DNA from: Bacteroidales bacterium
GTDB lineage: Bacteria > Bacteroidota > Bacteroidia > Bacteroidales > JAIOZK01
Direction of reading: 5' to 3'
NCBI GenBank assembly: GCA_021738625.1
Contig: JAIPBS010000001.1
Span: 1-64,000, forward strand
DNA: 64,000 nt
This document shows, in pieces, positions 9,371 through 18,259 of the stretch; positions within the stretch are counted from its first letter, which is position 1; every line of letters starts with the position of its first letter. The position numbers were made by a program, and so were the translations under genes. The notes under the pieces were generated by a model that was not told where the DNA came from, ran no database searches, and worked only from the letters and a program-made list of their open reading frames with translations.

Positions 9371-10552
9371 CTACTTAACCAGCGTATTTTTTGAACGGGG
9401 GACAGGTTCGGAGAGCTTTTCTATAAATTCATCAACTGTTGCACAATCCTGCTTCTGAAGAAATTCAGGCAGCCTGTACCCGTTTATGATCTCAACCCGA
9501 TGTCTTAGCTCTTCCCTGAATTGTTTCGTGAAGTAAAAATCCGTACGAGCTGAAAAATGGAGTTCTTCCAGGGGAGCCAGAAAGATCAAGCCATCGTAAG
9601 CATCATACATAATCTGTCCGGTTTGTGCATCTGCCATATGATTGCCGATGTATGCCGTTTGTCCGAATGCATTGCCTTCCATATCAAAAGCCACCGGCAA
9701 GTTGTTATTGCGCGCAAAGGCTTCATCCCATTTTCCATCATCCATTCTCACCCATTTGTATTCCATTCTGTCGAGTCCTTCGGTGGAGGTGTTCTCCTTA
9801 TTCTCATAAACCATTTCAATGTATAAAGACACATTATGTATCCTAACGCTGTATGTTTTTCCGGGATGCCATTGATGAAAGAATGTGCCTGTGTTCCAGT
9901 AAAAATTGCCCGATGCATTTTTGATGCCTTTATAAGCATGACGGGTATTTGTCAGATAGAGCCCTTTCAGGCCCTCTTTAAACCCCTTCAGGTTTTCCAT
10001 TATGATTTTGTACATGAAATAATCCCTGCCCGTCAGTGATTTTTGAAAGAGGTTGTAATCTTCTCGATTGTGCAAACCCTCCCAGTAAACCGGCTGGTCA
10101 ACCCCGATTATTCTTATTTTCTCACCCTCCGGCAACTCCCGGTTGATTTGCCATATGGTCGTAAAAAGGTCCAGGTAAGTCTGATACATCCATCCATACC
10201 CGAAATCGGCCTGAAATACTTTTTGAAGGATACGAATATCCATTTCTTCATGATTCAGAAAGGAATCGATTTCGGGCTGAACATTGATGGGAACCACTTC
10301 CAGGAAAACATAATCCACCGTTTCGGGATAAGTTTCCAGGTAATCTCTGTAAAAATCAAAAGGCTCTGCAGCTGAGTGTAATGCATCATCAAACAGGATC
10401 AAATCATATAGTTCAAGTTTTTCCCTGACGAAGATTTTTGGATCAACTCCCTTTTCTGTTATTACCTTATAATAATCATCAACATTGCCTGCAAATATCT
10501 GATAGCCGACAAGCATCAGAGCAGCTACACAAAAAGTTAGCAAGTTTTTCAT
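9371..10552 (-). CDS. Secreted protein resembling the EreA/ChaN-like (Tiki) superfamily
   Basis: A 393-residue exported protein with a signal peptide at about 1-22. 'LILFDDALHSAAEPFDFY', 'DYVFLEVVPIN' and 'EGEKIRIIGVDQP' resemble the core strands of erythromycin-esterase/ChaN-like proteins, and 'TNTRHAYKGIKN' could supply a conserved histidine. The canonical GExxH motif is altered (DDALH), so catalysis is uncertain. Most of the sequence C-terminal to residue 250 has no recognisable motif. The gene is on the opposite strand to the TonB pair and may stand alone. The family call is tentative. Confidence 0.5.
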   Translation of the reverse strand: MKNLLTFCVAALMLVGYQIFAGNVDDYYKVITEKGVDPKIFVREKLELYDLILFDDALHSAAEPFDFYRDYLETYPETVDYVFLEVVPINVQPEIDSFLNHEEMDIRILQKVFQADFGYGWMYQTYLDLFTTIWQINRELPEGEKIRIIGVDQPVYWEGLHNREDYNLFQKSLTGRDYFMYKIIMENLKGFKEGLKGLYLTNTRHAYKGIKNASGNFYWNTGTFFHQWHPGKTYSVRIHNVSLYIEMVYENKENTSTEGLDRMEYKWVRMDDGKWDEAFARNNNLPVAFDMEGNAFGQTAYIGNHMADAQTGQIMYDAYDGLIFLAPLEELHFSARTDFYFTKQFREELRHRVEIINGYRLPEFLQKQDCATVDEFIEKLSEPVPRSKNTLVK

Positions 10553-10652
10553 TTTGCATGAATTTGGTTCGTTTCGTATTCCGGAAATAATTTTCCATCA
10601 TTAAGACAGACGAATGAAAACTGAAAACAATACATCAGAAGCAAAAATTTAG

Positions 10653-11450
10653 TTAGAGCCCTTCCAGATAAACGGCATACAGGTTCGACATCTCTTCCCA
10701 GGGAACACCGCTCAGGGATTCGAAATGCGGGATAAAATCATCCATACCGGTTGTGAACAATGCGTTGCAGGTCTCAATCCCATAACTGTGCACCAAAAAA
10801 CGCAGAAACACTCCGGCGTTGGGGTAGTAAACCGATTCCGAATCGATTGTTTCGTAAATCAGTTGATCGGGGTTTAGGAGCTTTTCAGGCTCATTATCAC
10901 GATAGTGAATTACGATATCGTTGATATCGTGTCGGGCATATCCGCCGTCCAGCCAAACGGCATAGCCTTCGCTCATGACTTTGGTCCCGGGCACACCCAG
11001 CCGGTGATGACTGATCACATGCACCATTTCATGCGCACCGAGGTAAGGGTCGGCAATACCGTATTGATCAGTATAGGCAGGGATATCGTAAATGAAGGTA
11101 TAATAATAACTCAGGAAGGCCGGAATGGAATGTCCACCGCCGGCAGTGCCTATGGCCTCTTCGGCTTCGTCTTTATTGTAGAGATAAATGAGAACATTGT
11201 CGGAGAAATCCAGTTGCAGGCTGTCTTGTATCGCCCGGTAGTAAAAATCCTGGTTATTGATGATCTCCTGTACCTCGTCAGCTGAGGGGGAAGGGGCCGA
11301 AGAAAAACCGGCCTGCCTGTAATGTAGCACGATATGACCTGAAGTTTCCAACACCCATTGATCGTCATTGCCAAAATCGGCTATGAAATCCGTGCAGGAA
11401 GTCATCATCACCATCAACAAAAGGCCATATGTTATTCTTTTCATGATCAT
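10653..11450 (-). CDS. HExxH-containing lipoprotein, putative gluzincin metallopeptidase
   Basis: A 265-residue lipoprotein with lipobox 'LLMVMMTSC' (Cys near residue 19). The zinc-binding signature HEMVH is near residue 143, followed by 'SEGYAVWLDGG', whose glutamate would be the third zinc ligand of a gluzincin (peptidase-MA-like). It is probably attached to the outer membrane facing the periplasm or surface. The start overlaps the stop of the upstream beta-barrel gene by one base (TAATG), so the two are translationally coupled and probably work together. Substrate unknown. Confidence 0.65.
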   Translation of the reverse strand: MIMKRITYGLLLMVMMTSCTDFIADFGNDDQWVLETSGHIVLHYRQAGFSSAPSPSADEVQEIINNQDFYYRAIQDSLQLDFSDNVLIYLYNKDEAEEAIGTAGGGHSIPAFLSYYYTFIYDIPAYTDQYGIADPYLGAHEMVHVISHHRLGVPGTKVMSEGYAVWLDGGYARHDINDIVIHYRDNEPEKLLNPDQLIYETIDSESVYYPNAGVFLRFLVHSYGIETCNALFTTGMDDFIPHFESLSGVPWEEMSNLYAVYLEGL

Positions 11451-12277
11451 TAAAAATAATATCTGATAACTATCCGGTAGCTTTTGTTCAGCCTGAAGTG
11501 AACCAGGTCATCAATGTAAAAAATACGCTCCCTGTTTGCAAAGCCGACCACATCATCCATTTCCACCCCCAGGCCTATGCGGTCGGCATTGTTCAGGCTG
11601 TATCCGGCCGACAGACCGAAGACCGTCCTGTAATAAAAAGCATAATAATTCGATTCGGTGATCAGTTCACCTTCTGCATTCCACTTTTTCAGTTTGCCAA
11701 AATTCGAAAATGGCAGATAAAACATCGAAGCAAAATATACTTCAAAGCTGATCCTTCCTGTTTCATAAAACAACCGCGTTTGCGGTCCAACGAACAAATT
11801 AACATCCGCGCTCCGCTCCTGAATCCCGCTTTTATAGGTCAACATCCTGCGCTGGTACTCCAGGCCCCCAACCGGGCCGAGATCGATTTGAAAAGGCCCG
11901 GGATGCCACAGCAGGCCGTAAAACCCATAGTTAAGCCGTGTGTTAAAAAAAGATGAGGCTTTTGACTGCAGGATATAATTTTCTCCCAGTCCGTCATCCG
12001 CCTGCAAAACACCCGAATACATGATTTCCAGCTTAACTTCATGCAACTTTTGATCTTCCCAAATAAACCCTGCTGAAAGTTCTGGCATAACGGATTTAAA
12101 GGTGGGATATCCCATCTTCATGGGCATGGAATTCTTTTGCTGGCTGTATGCATTATACACATCAATACCAACCCCTGCATACCATTTTTTTGTTGTATTC
12201 TGTGCTTCAGCAAGCCCCGACAATAGAACCGCAAACAAGATCAATACTAAGATTTTTCTCTCAACCGCTTTCCGCAT
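11450..12277 (-). CDS. Predicted outer-membrane beta-barrel coupled to the HExxH lipoprotein
   Basis: A 275-residue protein. The start at 12277 ('MRKAVERKILVL') is chosen because a signal peptide follows at once, ending near 'LAEAQ'; the longer reading frame would put 13 residues before it and run into the promoter. Alternating hydrophobic strands and a final 'YRIVIRYYF' ending in phenylalanine suggest an outer-membrane barrel of about 10-12 strands. No named family is recognised. It is the first gene of a two-gene operon with the metallopeptidase-like lipoprotein. Confidence 0.7.
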   Translation of the reverse strand: MRKAVERKILVLILFAVLLSGLAEAQNTTKKWYAGVGIDVYNAYSQQKNSMPMKMGYPTFKSVMPELSAGFIWEDQKLHEVKLEIMYSGVLQADDGLGENYILQSKASSFFNTRLNYGFYGLLWHPGPFQIDLGPVGGLEYQRRMLTYKSGIQERSADVNLFVGPQTRLFYETGRISFEVYFASMFYLPFSNFGKLKKWNAEGELITESNYYAFYYRTVFGLSAGYSLNNADRIGLGVEMDDVVGFANRERIFYIDDLVHFRLNKSYRIVIRYYF

Positions 12278-12300
12278 TATAAGGCCGTTTAAATATTTGC

Positions 12301-12308
12301 CAAAACTA
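12301..12308 (-). promoter_or_regulatory. Possible -7 promoter element for the beta-barrel/lipoprotein operon
   Basis: On the minus strand this reads TAGTTTTG, matching TAnnTTTG, about 24 bases before the chosen start codon at 12277. No good -33 element is visible. Confidence 0.35.
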
Positions 12309-12431
12309 AAAAACATGATTTAAAAGGCCATGACTTCACCGGTGATTTAATTTGAAAAAAACTCCAGTAAAGAAATAGCTAAAATTATTTGCATACTGCC
12401 GCTTTGATTGCTTATTTTTAACCATAAATGA

Positions 12432-12463
12432 ATTGCAGGCCGTGAAATTCTTTTCTAATTTTG
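12432..12463 (+). promoter_or_regulatory. Predicted Bacteroidota-type promoter of purB
   Basis: ATTG (12432-12435), then 20 bases, then TAATTTTG (12456-12463). Both elements and their spacing fit the Bacteroidota primary sigma consensus. The purB start codon is at 12488. Confidence 0.65.
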
Positions 12464-12487
12464 GCCGGCATCTTAAAAAACACTGAA

Positions 12488-13840
12488 ATGAAACTAACAC
12501 CTTTAAACGCCATCTCTCCGGCCGACGGCCGTTACCGGAAAGCAACCGAATCACTGGCCTATTATTTTTCGGAGGCCGCCCTGATCAATTACCGCATTTT
12601 TGTTGAAATCGAATATTTTATCGCGCTATGTGAACTGCCTCTTCCGCAGTTGAAGGACTTTGATCAGAAGGACTTCGGCAAGCTGCGGGCCATCTCTAAA
12701 AACTTCACTTTTGAAGAAGCCGAGGAAGTTAAGAAAATTGAAAAGATCACCAATCACGATGTGAAATCGGTTGAGTACTATCTTAAAAAGCAGTTCGACA
12801 AACTGGGGCTGGAGCAATACAAGGAGTTTATACATTTCGGACTGACCAGCCAGGACCTGAACAACACCGCTCTCCCCTACGCTTTCAAGCTGGCATTCGG
12901 AGACACCATACTTCCCTCCTATGAAAAACTCGTCGCCAATCTGACGGATAAAGCCAAAAGCTGGAAGAACATTCCCATGCTGGCCAGAACCCATGGCCAG
13001 CCTGCTTCGCCTACCACCATGGGAAAAGAGATCTATGTGTTTGTTGACCGCCTAAAAAAACAACTGAAGCTTTTGAAAGCCGTGCCATTCAGCTGTAAGT
13101 TCGGCGGGGCGACCGGCAATTTCAACGCCCATAAAGTCGCATATCCCGAAATCGACTGGATCGAATTTGCCGATCAGTTTGTAAAAGAAAAACTGAAGAT
13201 GACACGGCAAAAGGTGACCACGCAGATTGAGCATTATGACGATATGGCTGCCCTTTTCGATGCGTTCAAGCGCATGAACACCATTCTGCTTGACTTGAGT
13301 AAAGACGTCTGGCAATACATTTCAATGGATTATTTCAAGCAGAAAATAAAGAAAGGTGAGGTCGGCTCCTCCACCATGCCGCATAAGGTAAACCCCATCG
13401 ACTTTGAAAATGCGGAAGGCAACCTGGGCATTGCCAATGCCCTGTTTGAACACCTGGCCGCCAAAATGCCGGTTTCACGTTTGCAGCGCGACCTGACCGA
13501 CTCGACGGTGATGCGCAACATCGGTGTTCCCATCGCGCACACCATCATCGCCATCAAATCGCTGGTGAAAGGCCTCGACAAGCTCATCATCAATGAGCCA
13601 AAGATCAAGCAGGAACTTGAAAACAACTGGGTGGTGGTGGCCGAGGCCATACAAACCATCCTTCGCCGCGAACAGGTGCCCAATCCCTATGAAAAGCTGA
13701 AAGATCTGACACGCAATAACGAAGTGATCGATCAACAGGCAATCCATAAATTCATCGACAAACTGAAGGTAAGCGATGAAGTGAAGGAAGAACTGAAAAA
13801 GGTCAGCCCGTCGAACTACACAGGCATCATCAAATTTTAA
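12488..13840 (+). CDS. purB: Adenylosuccinate lyase
   Basis: A 450-residue cytoplasmic enzyme of purine synthesis. It splits SAICAR to AICAR plus fumarate and adenylosuccinate to AMP plus fumarate. The family signature 'GSSTMPHKVNPIDFENAEGN' (flexible catalytic serine loop) and 'ARTHGQPASPTTMGKE' are clear, and 'LTSQDLNNTA' supplies a further active-site stretch. The start at 12488 gives 'MKLTPLNAISPADGRY', the usual PurB N-terminus, and leaves room for the promoter just upstream. A glycosyltransferase gene follows seven bases after the stop and may be co-transcribed. Confidence 0.96.
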   Translation: MKLTPLNAISPADGRYRKATESLAYYFSEAALINYRIFVEIEYFIALCELPLPQLKDFDQKDFGKLRAISKNFTFEEAEEVKKIEKITNHDVKSVEYYLKKQFDKLGLEQYKEFIHFGLTSQDLNNTALPYAFKLAFGDTILPSYEKLVANLTDKAKSWKNIPMLARTHGQPASPTTMGKEIYVFVDRLKKQLKLLKAVPFSCKFGGATGNFNAHKVAYPEIDWIEFADQFVKEKLKMTRQKVTTQIEHYDDMAALFDAFKRMNTILLDLSKDVWQYISMDYFKQKIKKGEVGSSTMPHKVNPIDFENAEGNLGIANALFEHLAAKMPVSRLQRDLTDSTVMRNIGVPIAHTIIAIKSLVKGLDKLIINEPKIKQELENNWVVVAEAIQTILRREQVPNPYEKLKDLTRNNEVIDQQAIHKFIDKLKVSDEVKEELKKVSPSNYTGIIKF

Positions 13841-13847
13841 CAGGACG

Positions 13848-14717
13848 ATGAAAGTAAGCGGTTTCAGTTTTATCAGGAATGCTCTTCGTTTCGATTATCC
13901 CATCGTGGAAGCCATCCGCTCCGTGCTGCCACTATGCGATGAATTCGTGATCGCGGTTGGGAATTCGGAAGACGAAACACTGCAACTTATACAGGATATC
14001 AAAGACCCACGCATTCGGATCATTGAAACGGTCTGGAATGATTCACTCAGGGCGGGAGGCCGGGTGCTGGCCCTGGAAACCGATAAAGCCTTCGACGCCA
14101 TTTCCGGTGATTCCGATTGGGCTTTCTATATTCAGGGCGATGAGGTACTGCACGAAAAATATCATAAAACGCTTAGGAAAAGTATGAAAACCTGGCTTGA
14201 CAATCCAAAGGTTGAAGGTTTGCTGTTCAGGTATTTACACTTCTACGGCTCCTATGATTTTATCGGCGATTCAAGAAGATGGTACAGGCACGAGGTCCGG
14301 ATCATTCGCAACGACAAAAATATCCGATCTTACCGGGATGCACAGGGGTTCAGGAAAAACGGCAAACCGCTTAAGGTGAAAGAAACCAATGCCAGCATGT
14401 ACCACTACGGCTGGGTGAAGCCTCCCGAGCTGCAACAAGCCAAACAAAAAAGCTTTCACAAATTCTGGCATGATGACGAATGGGTGAATAAAAACATACC
14501 CGAAACCGCAAATTTTGATTATTCGAAGATCGACAGTCTTAAACGCTTTGAGGGTAGCCATCCTGAATTAATGAAAGAAAAGATCAAAAAAAAGAACTGG
14601 CAATTCGATTTTGATCCATCTAAAAAACGCTTTTCCATGAAATCAAGATTATTACATTTTCTCGAAAAGAAAACCGGATGGCGCATAGGCGAATATAAAA
14701 ACTACAGAAAACTTTAA
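13848..14717 (+). CDS. Family 2-like glycosyltransferase
   Basis: A 289-residue predicted cytoplasmic glycosyltransferase with a GT-A fold. 'MKVSGFSFIRNALRFDYPIVEAIRS' resembles the N-terminal nucleotide-binding region of this group, and 'WAFYIQGDEVLHE' carries the acidic metal-binding motif that replaces DxD. No membrane segment is visible. It follows purB by seven bases but is unrelated in function. Donor and acceptor sugars are unknown. Confidence 0.78.
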   Translation: MKVSGFSFIRNALRFDYPIVEAIRSVLPLCDEFVIAVGNSEDETLQLIQDIKDPRIRIIETVWNDSLRAGGRVLALETDKAFDAISGDSDWAFYIQGDEVLHEKYHKTLRKSMKTWLDNPKVEGLLFRYLHFYGSYDFIGDSRRWYRHEVRIIRNDKNIRSYRDAQGFRKNGKPLKVKETNASMYHYGWVKPPELQQAKQKSFHKFWHDDEWVNKNIPETANFDYSKIDSLKRFEGSHPELMKEKIKKKNWQFDFDPSKKRFSMKSRLLHFLEKKTGWRIGEYKNYRKL

Positions 14718-14771
14718 ATTTTTACAATGTTTCTGAATTGTAATTGTTCAATTGCATTTGTTTCTTTTTCT

Positions 14772-14779
14772 TAATTTTG
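14772..14779 (+). promoter_or_regulatory. Possible -7 promoter element for the DUF5606 gene
   Basis: TAATTTTG matches TAnnTTTG and lies about 17 bases before the start codon at 14796. TTG-like upstream elements are present but not at the best spacing. Confidence 0.45.
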
Positions 14780-14795
14780 TCCAAAATTATTCCAT

Positions 14796-15308
14796 ATGGA
14801 TTTGAAAGATATTTTAGCAATAGCAGGTAAACCGGGATTGTACAAAATGAAAGCACAGACCAAGGCCGGTGTAGTGGTTGAATCTTTAATAGATGGTAAA
14901 AAATTCACGGCTTTTGAGCATGAGCGTATCAGTTCGCTGGAAGAGATCAGCATTTATACGGAAACAGAAGACATGCCACTGAAAGACGTTTTTAAAGCCA
15001 TTTATGAAAAACAGAATGGTGAAAAGGCCATCGACCCGAAATCATCCGGACAGGAACTGAAGGATTTTATGCTGGAGGTGGTTCCCGATTATGATGAAGA
15101 AAGGGTTTACACTTCCGACATCAAGAAACTTGTGAGGTGGTACAACATCCTGCAGGAAAAGGATATGCTGGACTTTAGTGAGGAAGAGGAAGAAGAGAAA
15201 AAAGAAGAAGAGCAGTCCAAAGTTGAGGAATCCGAAAAGCAGGAAGCTCAGGAAAAAGAAAAGGAACCCGTCAAGCCGGAAGGATCCGAAGATGATCAGG
15301 AAAAATAA
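14796..15308 (+). CDS. DUF5606-family protein
   Basis: A 170-residue cytoplasmic protein. The N-terminal part ('DLKDILAIAGKPGLYKM', 'GVVVESLIDGKK', 'RISSLEEISIYTE') matches the Bacteroidota-restricted DUF5606 family, whose members begin with this Tudor/SH3-like segment. Residues from about 127 onward are a highly charged Glu/Lys tail typical of disordered regions. No function is established. It has its own -7 element upstream and a strong terminator immediately downstream, so it is probably monocistronic. Confidence 0.82.
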   Translation: MDLKDILAIAGKPGLYKMKAQTKAGVVVESLIDGKKFTAFEHERISSLEEISIYTETEDMPLKDVFKAIYEKQNGEKAIDPKSSGQELKDFMLEVVPDYDEERVYTSDIKKLVRWYNILQEKDMLDFSEEEEEEKKEEEQSKVEESEKQEAQEKEKEPVKPEGSEDDQEK

Positions 15309-15314
15309 TTGCAG

Positions 15315-15341
15315 GTCCGTCCTAAGCGACGGACTTTTTTT
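15315..15341 (+). terminator. Rho-independent terminator after the DUF5606 gene
   Basis: Perfect 7-bp stem GTCCGTC/GACGGAC with a CTAAGC loop, followed directly by seven T residues, seven bases after the stop codon. It separates this gene from pyrK. Confidence 0.85.
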
Positions 15342-15352
15342 ATCTTCATCAC

Positions 15353-16126
15353 ATGAAACAAATTAGGGATTTCAGGGTAAAGGCTTACGATCGGCTAAAC
15401 GAAGACAACTACATCATCGAGCTTGGATGCGATGAGGAGCTTCCCGCCATCAAAGCCGGTAACTTTGCTGAAATCCAGGTACCCCAAACTGCCGATGTAT
15501 TTCTTCGCAGACCTTTTTCAATTTTGGATGCAGATCATAAAAACCGCAGCCTGAAATTTTATGTAAAAGCCATCGGGAAAGGTACACGCAAGCTTGGTGA
15601 GCTGGCTGAAGGTACAAAAGTGAACCTCATCTTCCCGCTCGGCAATTCTTTCAATACCGATCATATCCGGCACGCACTGATTGCCGGAGGCGGCTCCGGG
15701 ATTGCACCTTTCATCCTTCTTGCAAAGGAACTGAAGGAGAAAAAGATCAAAACAATCTTTTTGCTGGGAGCAAGAACCCGTGAAGATGTTTTCCTTGCAG
15801 ATGAATTTGCAAAGTACGGTGAAGTGCTTATAACCACCGAAGACGGCAGCCTTGGCGATAAAGGTCTCATCACACAACATTCCATCTTTTCAAAGCATGA
15901 TTTCCCATATGATAAGATATTCACCTGCGGCCCCGATCCCATGATGAAAGCGGTGGCCAGGATCGCCGCAAAAAAAGGCGTAAACTGCGAGGCATCCCTT
16001 GAAAACATGATGGCATGCGGTTTCGGAGCGTGCCTGTGCTGTGTTACGGAAACCCTGGACGGTAACAAATGCGTTTGTACCGCAGGCCCTGTGTTCGACA
16101 CAAAATATTTGAAATGGCAGATTTAA
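15353..16126 (+). CDS. pyrK: Dihydroorotate dehydrogenase electron-transfer subunit
   Basis: A 257-residue FAD/[2Fe-2S] protein that passes electrons from dihydroorotate dehydrogenase B to NAD+. 'FLRRPFSI' is the FAD-binding motif, '[19 protein letters not shown]' and '[12 protein letters not shown]' the NAD-binding part, and the C-terminal cysteines in '[13 protein letters not shown]' and 'KCVCTAGP' hold the [2Fe-2S] cluster. It overlaps pyrD by 13 bases, as expected for subunits of one PyrD2K2 complex in pyrimidine synthesis. It starts just after the terminator of the upstream gene. Confidence 0.94.
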   Translation: MKQIRDFRVKAYDRLNEDNYIIELGCDEELPAIKAGNFAEIQVPQTADVFLRRPFSILDADHKNRSLKFYVKAIGKGTRKLGELAEGTKVNLIFPLGNSFNTDHIRHALIAGGGSGIAPFILLAKELKEKKIKTIFLLGARTREDVFLADEFAKYGEVLITTEDGSLGDKGLITQHSIFSKHDFPYDKIFTCGPDPMMKAVARIAAKKGVNCEASLENMMACGFGACLCCVTETLDGNKCVCTAGPVFDTKYLKWQI

Positions 16127-17025
16127 ACATACATATCAAGGACCTTCATTTTAAAAACCCTGTCACCACTGCCTCAGGCACTTTTGGTTTTGGGGAGGAA
16201 TTTATGGAATTCATGGATTTAAACTTGCTGGGCGGGATCTTTGTGAAAGGGCTGACCATTAAAAACAGGGAAGGGAACGAGTACCCACGCATGGCCGAAA
16301 CCCCTTCGGGCATGCTAAATGCGGTCGGACTGCAAAACAAGGGCGTCGATTATTTCGTCAACAGCATCTATCCCAGGATCAAACACCTGCATACGGAAAT
16401 CATACCGAATGTGAACGGGGGCACCGTAGAGGATTACCTCATGGTGACCGAAAAGTTGAACGAGACGGAAGGTATCAATGCCATCGAGCTGAACATTTCC
16501 TGCCCGAATGTGAAAGAAGGCGGCATGGCGTTCGGGGTCAGCTGTCCATCAGCTGTTGCCGTAACGGAAGCCATTCGAAAAGTCTGGAAGAAAACCCTAA
16601 TCGTTAAGCTGTCACCGAATGTTACCGATATCACCGAGATCGCTAAAGGTGTGGAAGGAGCCGGAGCGGATGCTGTTTCACTGGTCAATACTTTTTTGGG
16701 CATGGCCATAGATGCGGAAAAGCGCAAACCCATCCTGTCGACCGTTACCGGCGGGCTATCGGGTCCGGCCATCAAACCCATCGCGTTGCGTATGGTATGG
16801 CAGGTATATCAGGTGGTGAAAATCCCGATCATAGGCATGGGCGGTATCATGAACGCTACCGACGCCATCGAGTTCATGCTGGCCGGTGCATCGGCCATAC
16901 AGGTGGGCACGGCAAATTTTATTGACCCACAGGTTTCCTTAAGGATCATTGATGGAATTGAGAAATACCTGGCCGGGCATCATTACAAAAAAGCCGGCGA
17001 TATAGTAGGCCAGCTGATGACCTGA
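16114..17025 (+). CDS. pyrD: Dihydroorotate dehydrogenase B, catalytic subunit
   Basis: A 303-residue FMN enzyme that oxidises dihydroorotate to orotate. The class 1B catalytic cysteine is visible in '[13 protein letters not shown]', with '[11 protein letters not shown]' at the N-terminus and the FMN phosphate-binding '[20 protein letters not shown]' near the C-terminus. I chose the ATG at 16114 ('[16 protein letters not shown]') because it aligns with the family N-terminus. The gene overlaps pyrK by 13 bases. Presence of PyrK plus the cysteine shows NAD-linked class 1B rather than a quinone-linked enzyme. Confidence 0.95.
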   Translation: MADLNIHIKDLHFKNPVTTASGTFGFGEEFMEFMDLNLLGGIFVKGLTIKNREGNEYPRMAETPSGMLNAVGLQNKGVDYFVNSIYPRIKHLHTEIIPNVNGGTVEDYLMVTEKLNETEGINAIELNISCPNVKEGGMAFGVSCPSAVAVTEAIRKVWKKTLIVKLSPNVTDITEIAKGVEGAGADAVSLVNTFLGMAIDAEKRKPILSTVTGGLSGPAIKPIALRMVWQVYQVVKIPIIGMGGIMNATDAIEFMLAGASAIQVGTANFIDPQVSLRIIDGIEKYLAGHHYKKAGDIVGQLMT

Positions 17026-17029
17026 CCGG

Positions 17030-17233
17030 TCAGGCGCCGCTTTTCAGCTCTGCAATCTGCTTCCGTAACCCATCGGTTTCCTGTCGAAGTTTTTTCGTCT
17101 CCACTTTATAATTCTCCGCTTCAGCTCGTAAAGCCTGGTTCTCTGCTTGTTTCCCCTCTATTGTTTTATCAAGTTCGGATATCCGGTTCAGGTATTCCTC
17201 AATTTTATTTCTAAGGATATTGATGTTGTCCAT
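17030..17233 (-). CDS. Small coiled-coil protein
   Basis: A 67-residue protein that is almost entirely heptad coiled coil ('LRAEAENYKVETKKLRQETD'), with no membrane segment. In size and shape it resembles small division-associated coiled coils such as ZapB, but I cannot assign it to a family. It lies four bases downstream of the zinc-ribbon/LysM gene on the same strand and is probably translated with it. Function unknown. Confidence 0.6.
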   Translation of the reverse strand: MDNINILRNKIEEYLNRISELDKTIEGKQAENQALRAEAENYKVETKKLRQETDGLRKQIAELKSGA

Positions 17234-17237
17234 GGCT

Positions 17238-17798
17238 TTACTTTTTAGGGATTTGCAATTCTTGTCCGATCAAAATTAGATTGGGATTCCGGATATTGTT
17301 ATAGGCGGCAATGTCCACATATTTCCAGGGATTGTTGTAATAACGGTCGGCCAGATCCCAGAGGTTATCTCCGTCCCTCACGGTGTATTCCATTGTTTTT
17401 GGCTCTTCCCGGCATTCTTTTAGTTGGGCCTCCAGGTTTTGGACCCGTTGGTTAAGTGTAGCATTAGACTTCTGCAGTTGACTATTGGCCATTTGAAGAC
17501 TGTCGCTTTCAACTTTTGTAACAACCACTTCGGAAGTTTCGGTATTTTTCTTTCCGAGCGGCAGAAAAACAATTGCTCCAATAAGTAGTAGCAGAAAAAG
17601 ACCCGCCAGGATACCCAGGGCGGTTATGGTGTTGTTCTGCCTTTTCAAACGTTTCTCAACGCTGTTAAGGGCTTTTACGGCAACCAGGTCGGATTGGCAG
17701 TTGGGGCAGACCTTTGCCTCATCGCCTATTTCTTTGTATTGACAAACAGGACATTGCATACTTTCAGGTTTTAGTTCGTTGATAAATTGGTCTGCCAC
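17238..17798 (-). CDS. Zinc-ribbon, single-span membrane protein with C-terminal LysM
   Basis: A 186-residue protein of unusual architecture. Cys16/Cys19 and Cys31/Cys34 (CPVC, CPNC) form an N-terminal zinc ribbon, residues about 58-80 are one membrane helix, 95-130 a coiled coil, and 137-184 a LysM domain ('YTVRDGDNLWDLADRYY', 'NPNLILIGQELQIP'). The likely topology is a cytoplasmic zinc ribbon with LysM on peptidoglycan in the periplasm, linking cytoplasm to cell wall. It shares an operon with the 67-residue coiled-coil protein four bases downstream. Domain calls are firm; role unknown. Confidence 0.8.
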   Translation of the reverse strand: MADQFINELKPESMQCPVCQYKEIGDEAKVCPNCQSDLVAVKALNSVEKRLKRQNNTITALGILAGLFLLLLIGAIVFLPLGKKNTETSEVVVTKVESDSLQMANSQLQKSNATLNQRVQNLEAQLKECREEPKTMEYTVRDGDNLWDLADRYYNNPWKYVDIAAYNNIRNPNLILIGQELQIPKK

Positions 17799-17856
17799 AA
17801 GATATTAAAAATCCGGGAGAAAGTCAATTAATTTTTAACGACTAACTTTACATTTG

Positions 17857-17958
17857 TATACTGAATCTTATTAAAAATGCAATACGTTTTTCTGTTAGAT
17901 TCAGTATACCGATTGGAGCCGGAGGTCAATCATTGCAAACCTGTGCCGAATCGGTATA
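17857..17958 (-). repeat. Bipartite double-hairpin repeat, copy A
   Basis: 102-bp copy of a four-member family (others at 20707, 31130 and 51856), here in the opposite orientation. One half has arms TATACCGATT/AATCGGTATA, the other TATACTGAATCT/AGATTCAGTATA; the halves share a central TATA. It ends 14 bases before the start codon at 17973 and makes an apparent N-terminal extension of that gene. Confidence 0.9.
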
Positions 17959-17972
17959 ATCATTTGCTTGAT

Positions 17973-18236
17973 ATGGAAATCTATTACGGCACCAAAGAAG
18001 AGAACAACAAAAGAAGGGAAGAGGAATTTCTGAGACTTCCCGGGGCGGAGCGTGTATTGGTTGCACTGAGAATGATTGAAGAAAGCGCTTTTTTATCAGA
18101 CCTTAAAAACAAAGCACATCCCAATGATAGCAAAGGAAATTTTGTTTTGATCAATAGCAAAATCAGATCAAAGCGAGCCAAAGATATGCTCGATATTCAT
18201 GAGTTAAAAAGAATCAATAAAATAGGCGGGGAATAA
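17973..18236 (+). CDS. Hypothetical small protein behind repeat copy A
   Basis: An 87-residue charged, soluble protein. The frame is open back to 17877, but those first 32 codons lie largely within repeat copy A (17857-17958), so I take the ATG at 17973 ('MEIYYGTKEENNKRREEE'). 'FLRLPGAERVLVALRMIEE' suggests an amphipathic helix. I do not recognise a family; it could be a small toxin-antitoxin-like or orphan protein. It is isolated between two minus-strand operons. Confidence 0.5.
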   Translation: MEIYYGTKEENNKRREEEFLRLPGAERVLVALRMIEESAFLSDLKNKAHPNDSKGNFVLINSKIRSKRAKDMLDIHELKRINKIGGE

Positions 18237-18259
18237 TCCCTGCCTTCATCGGACATTCA

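Noticed and set aside
17877..17972. N-terminal 32 codons of the open frame 17877-18236
   Set aside because: Most of these codons lie within repeat copy A, whose other copies are non-coding and of different frame content; the ATG at 17973 is the better start.
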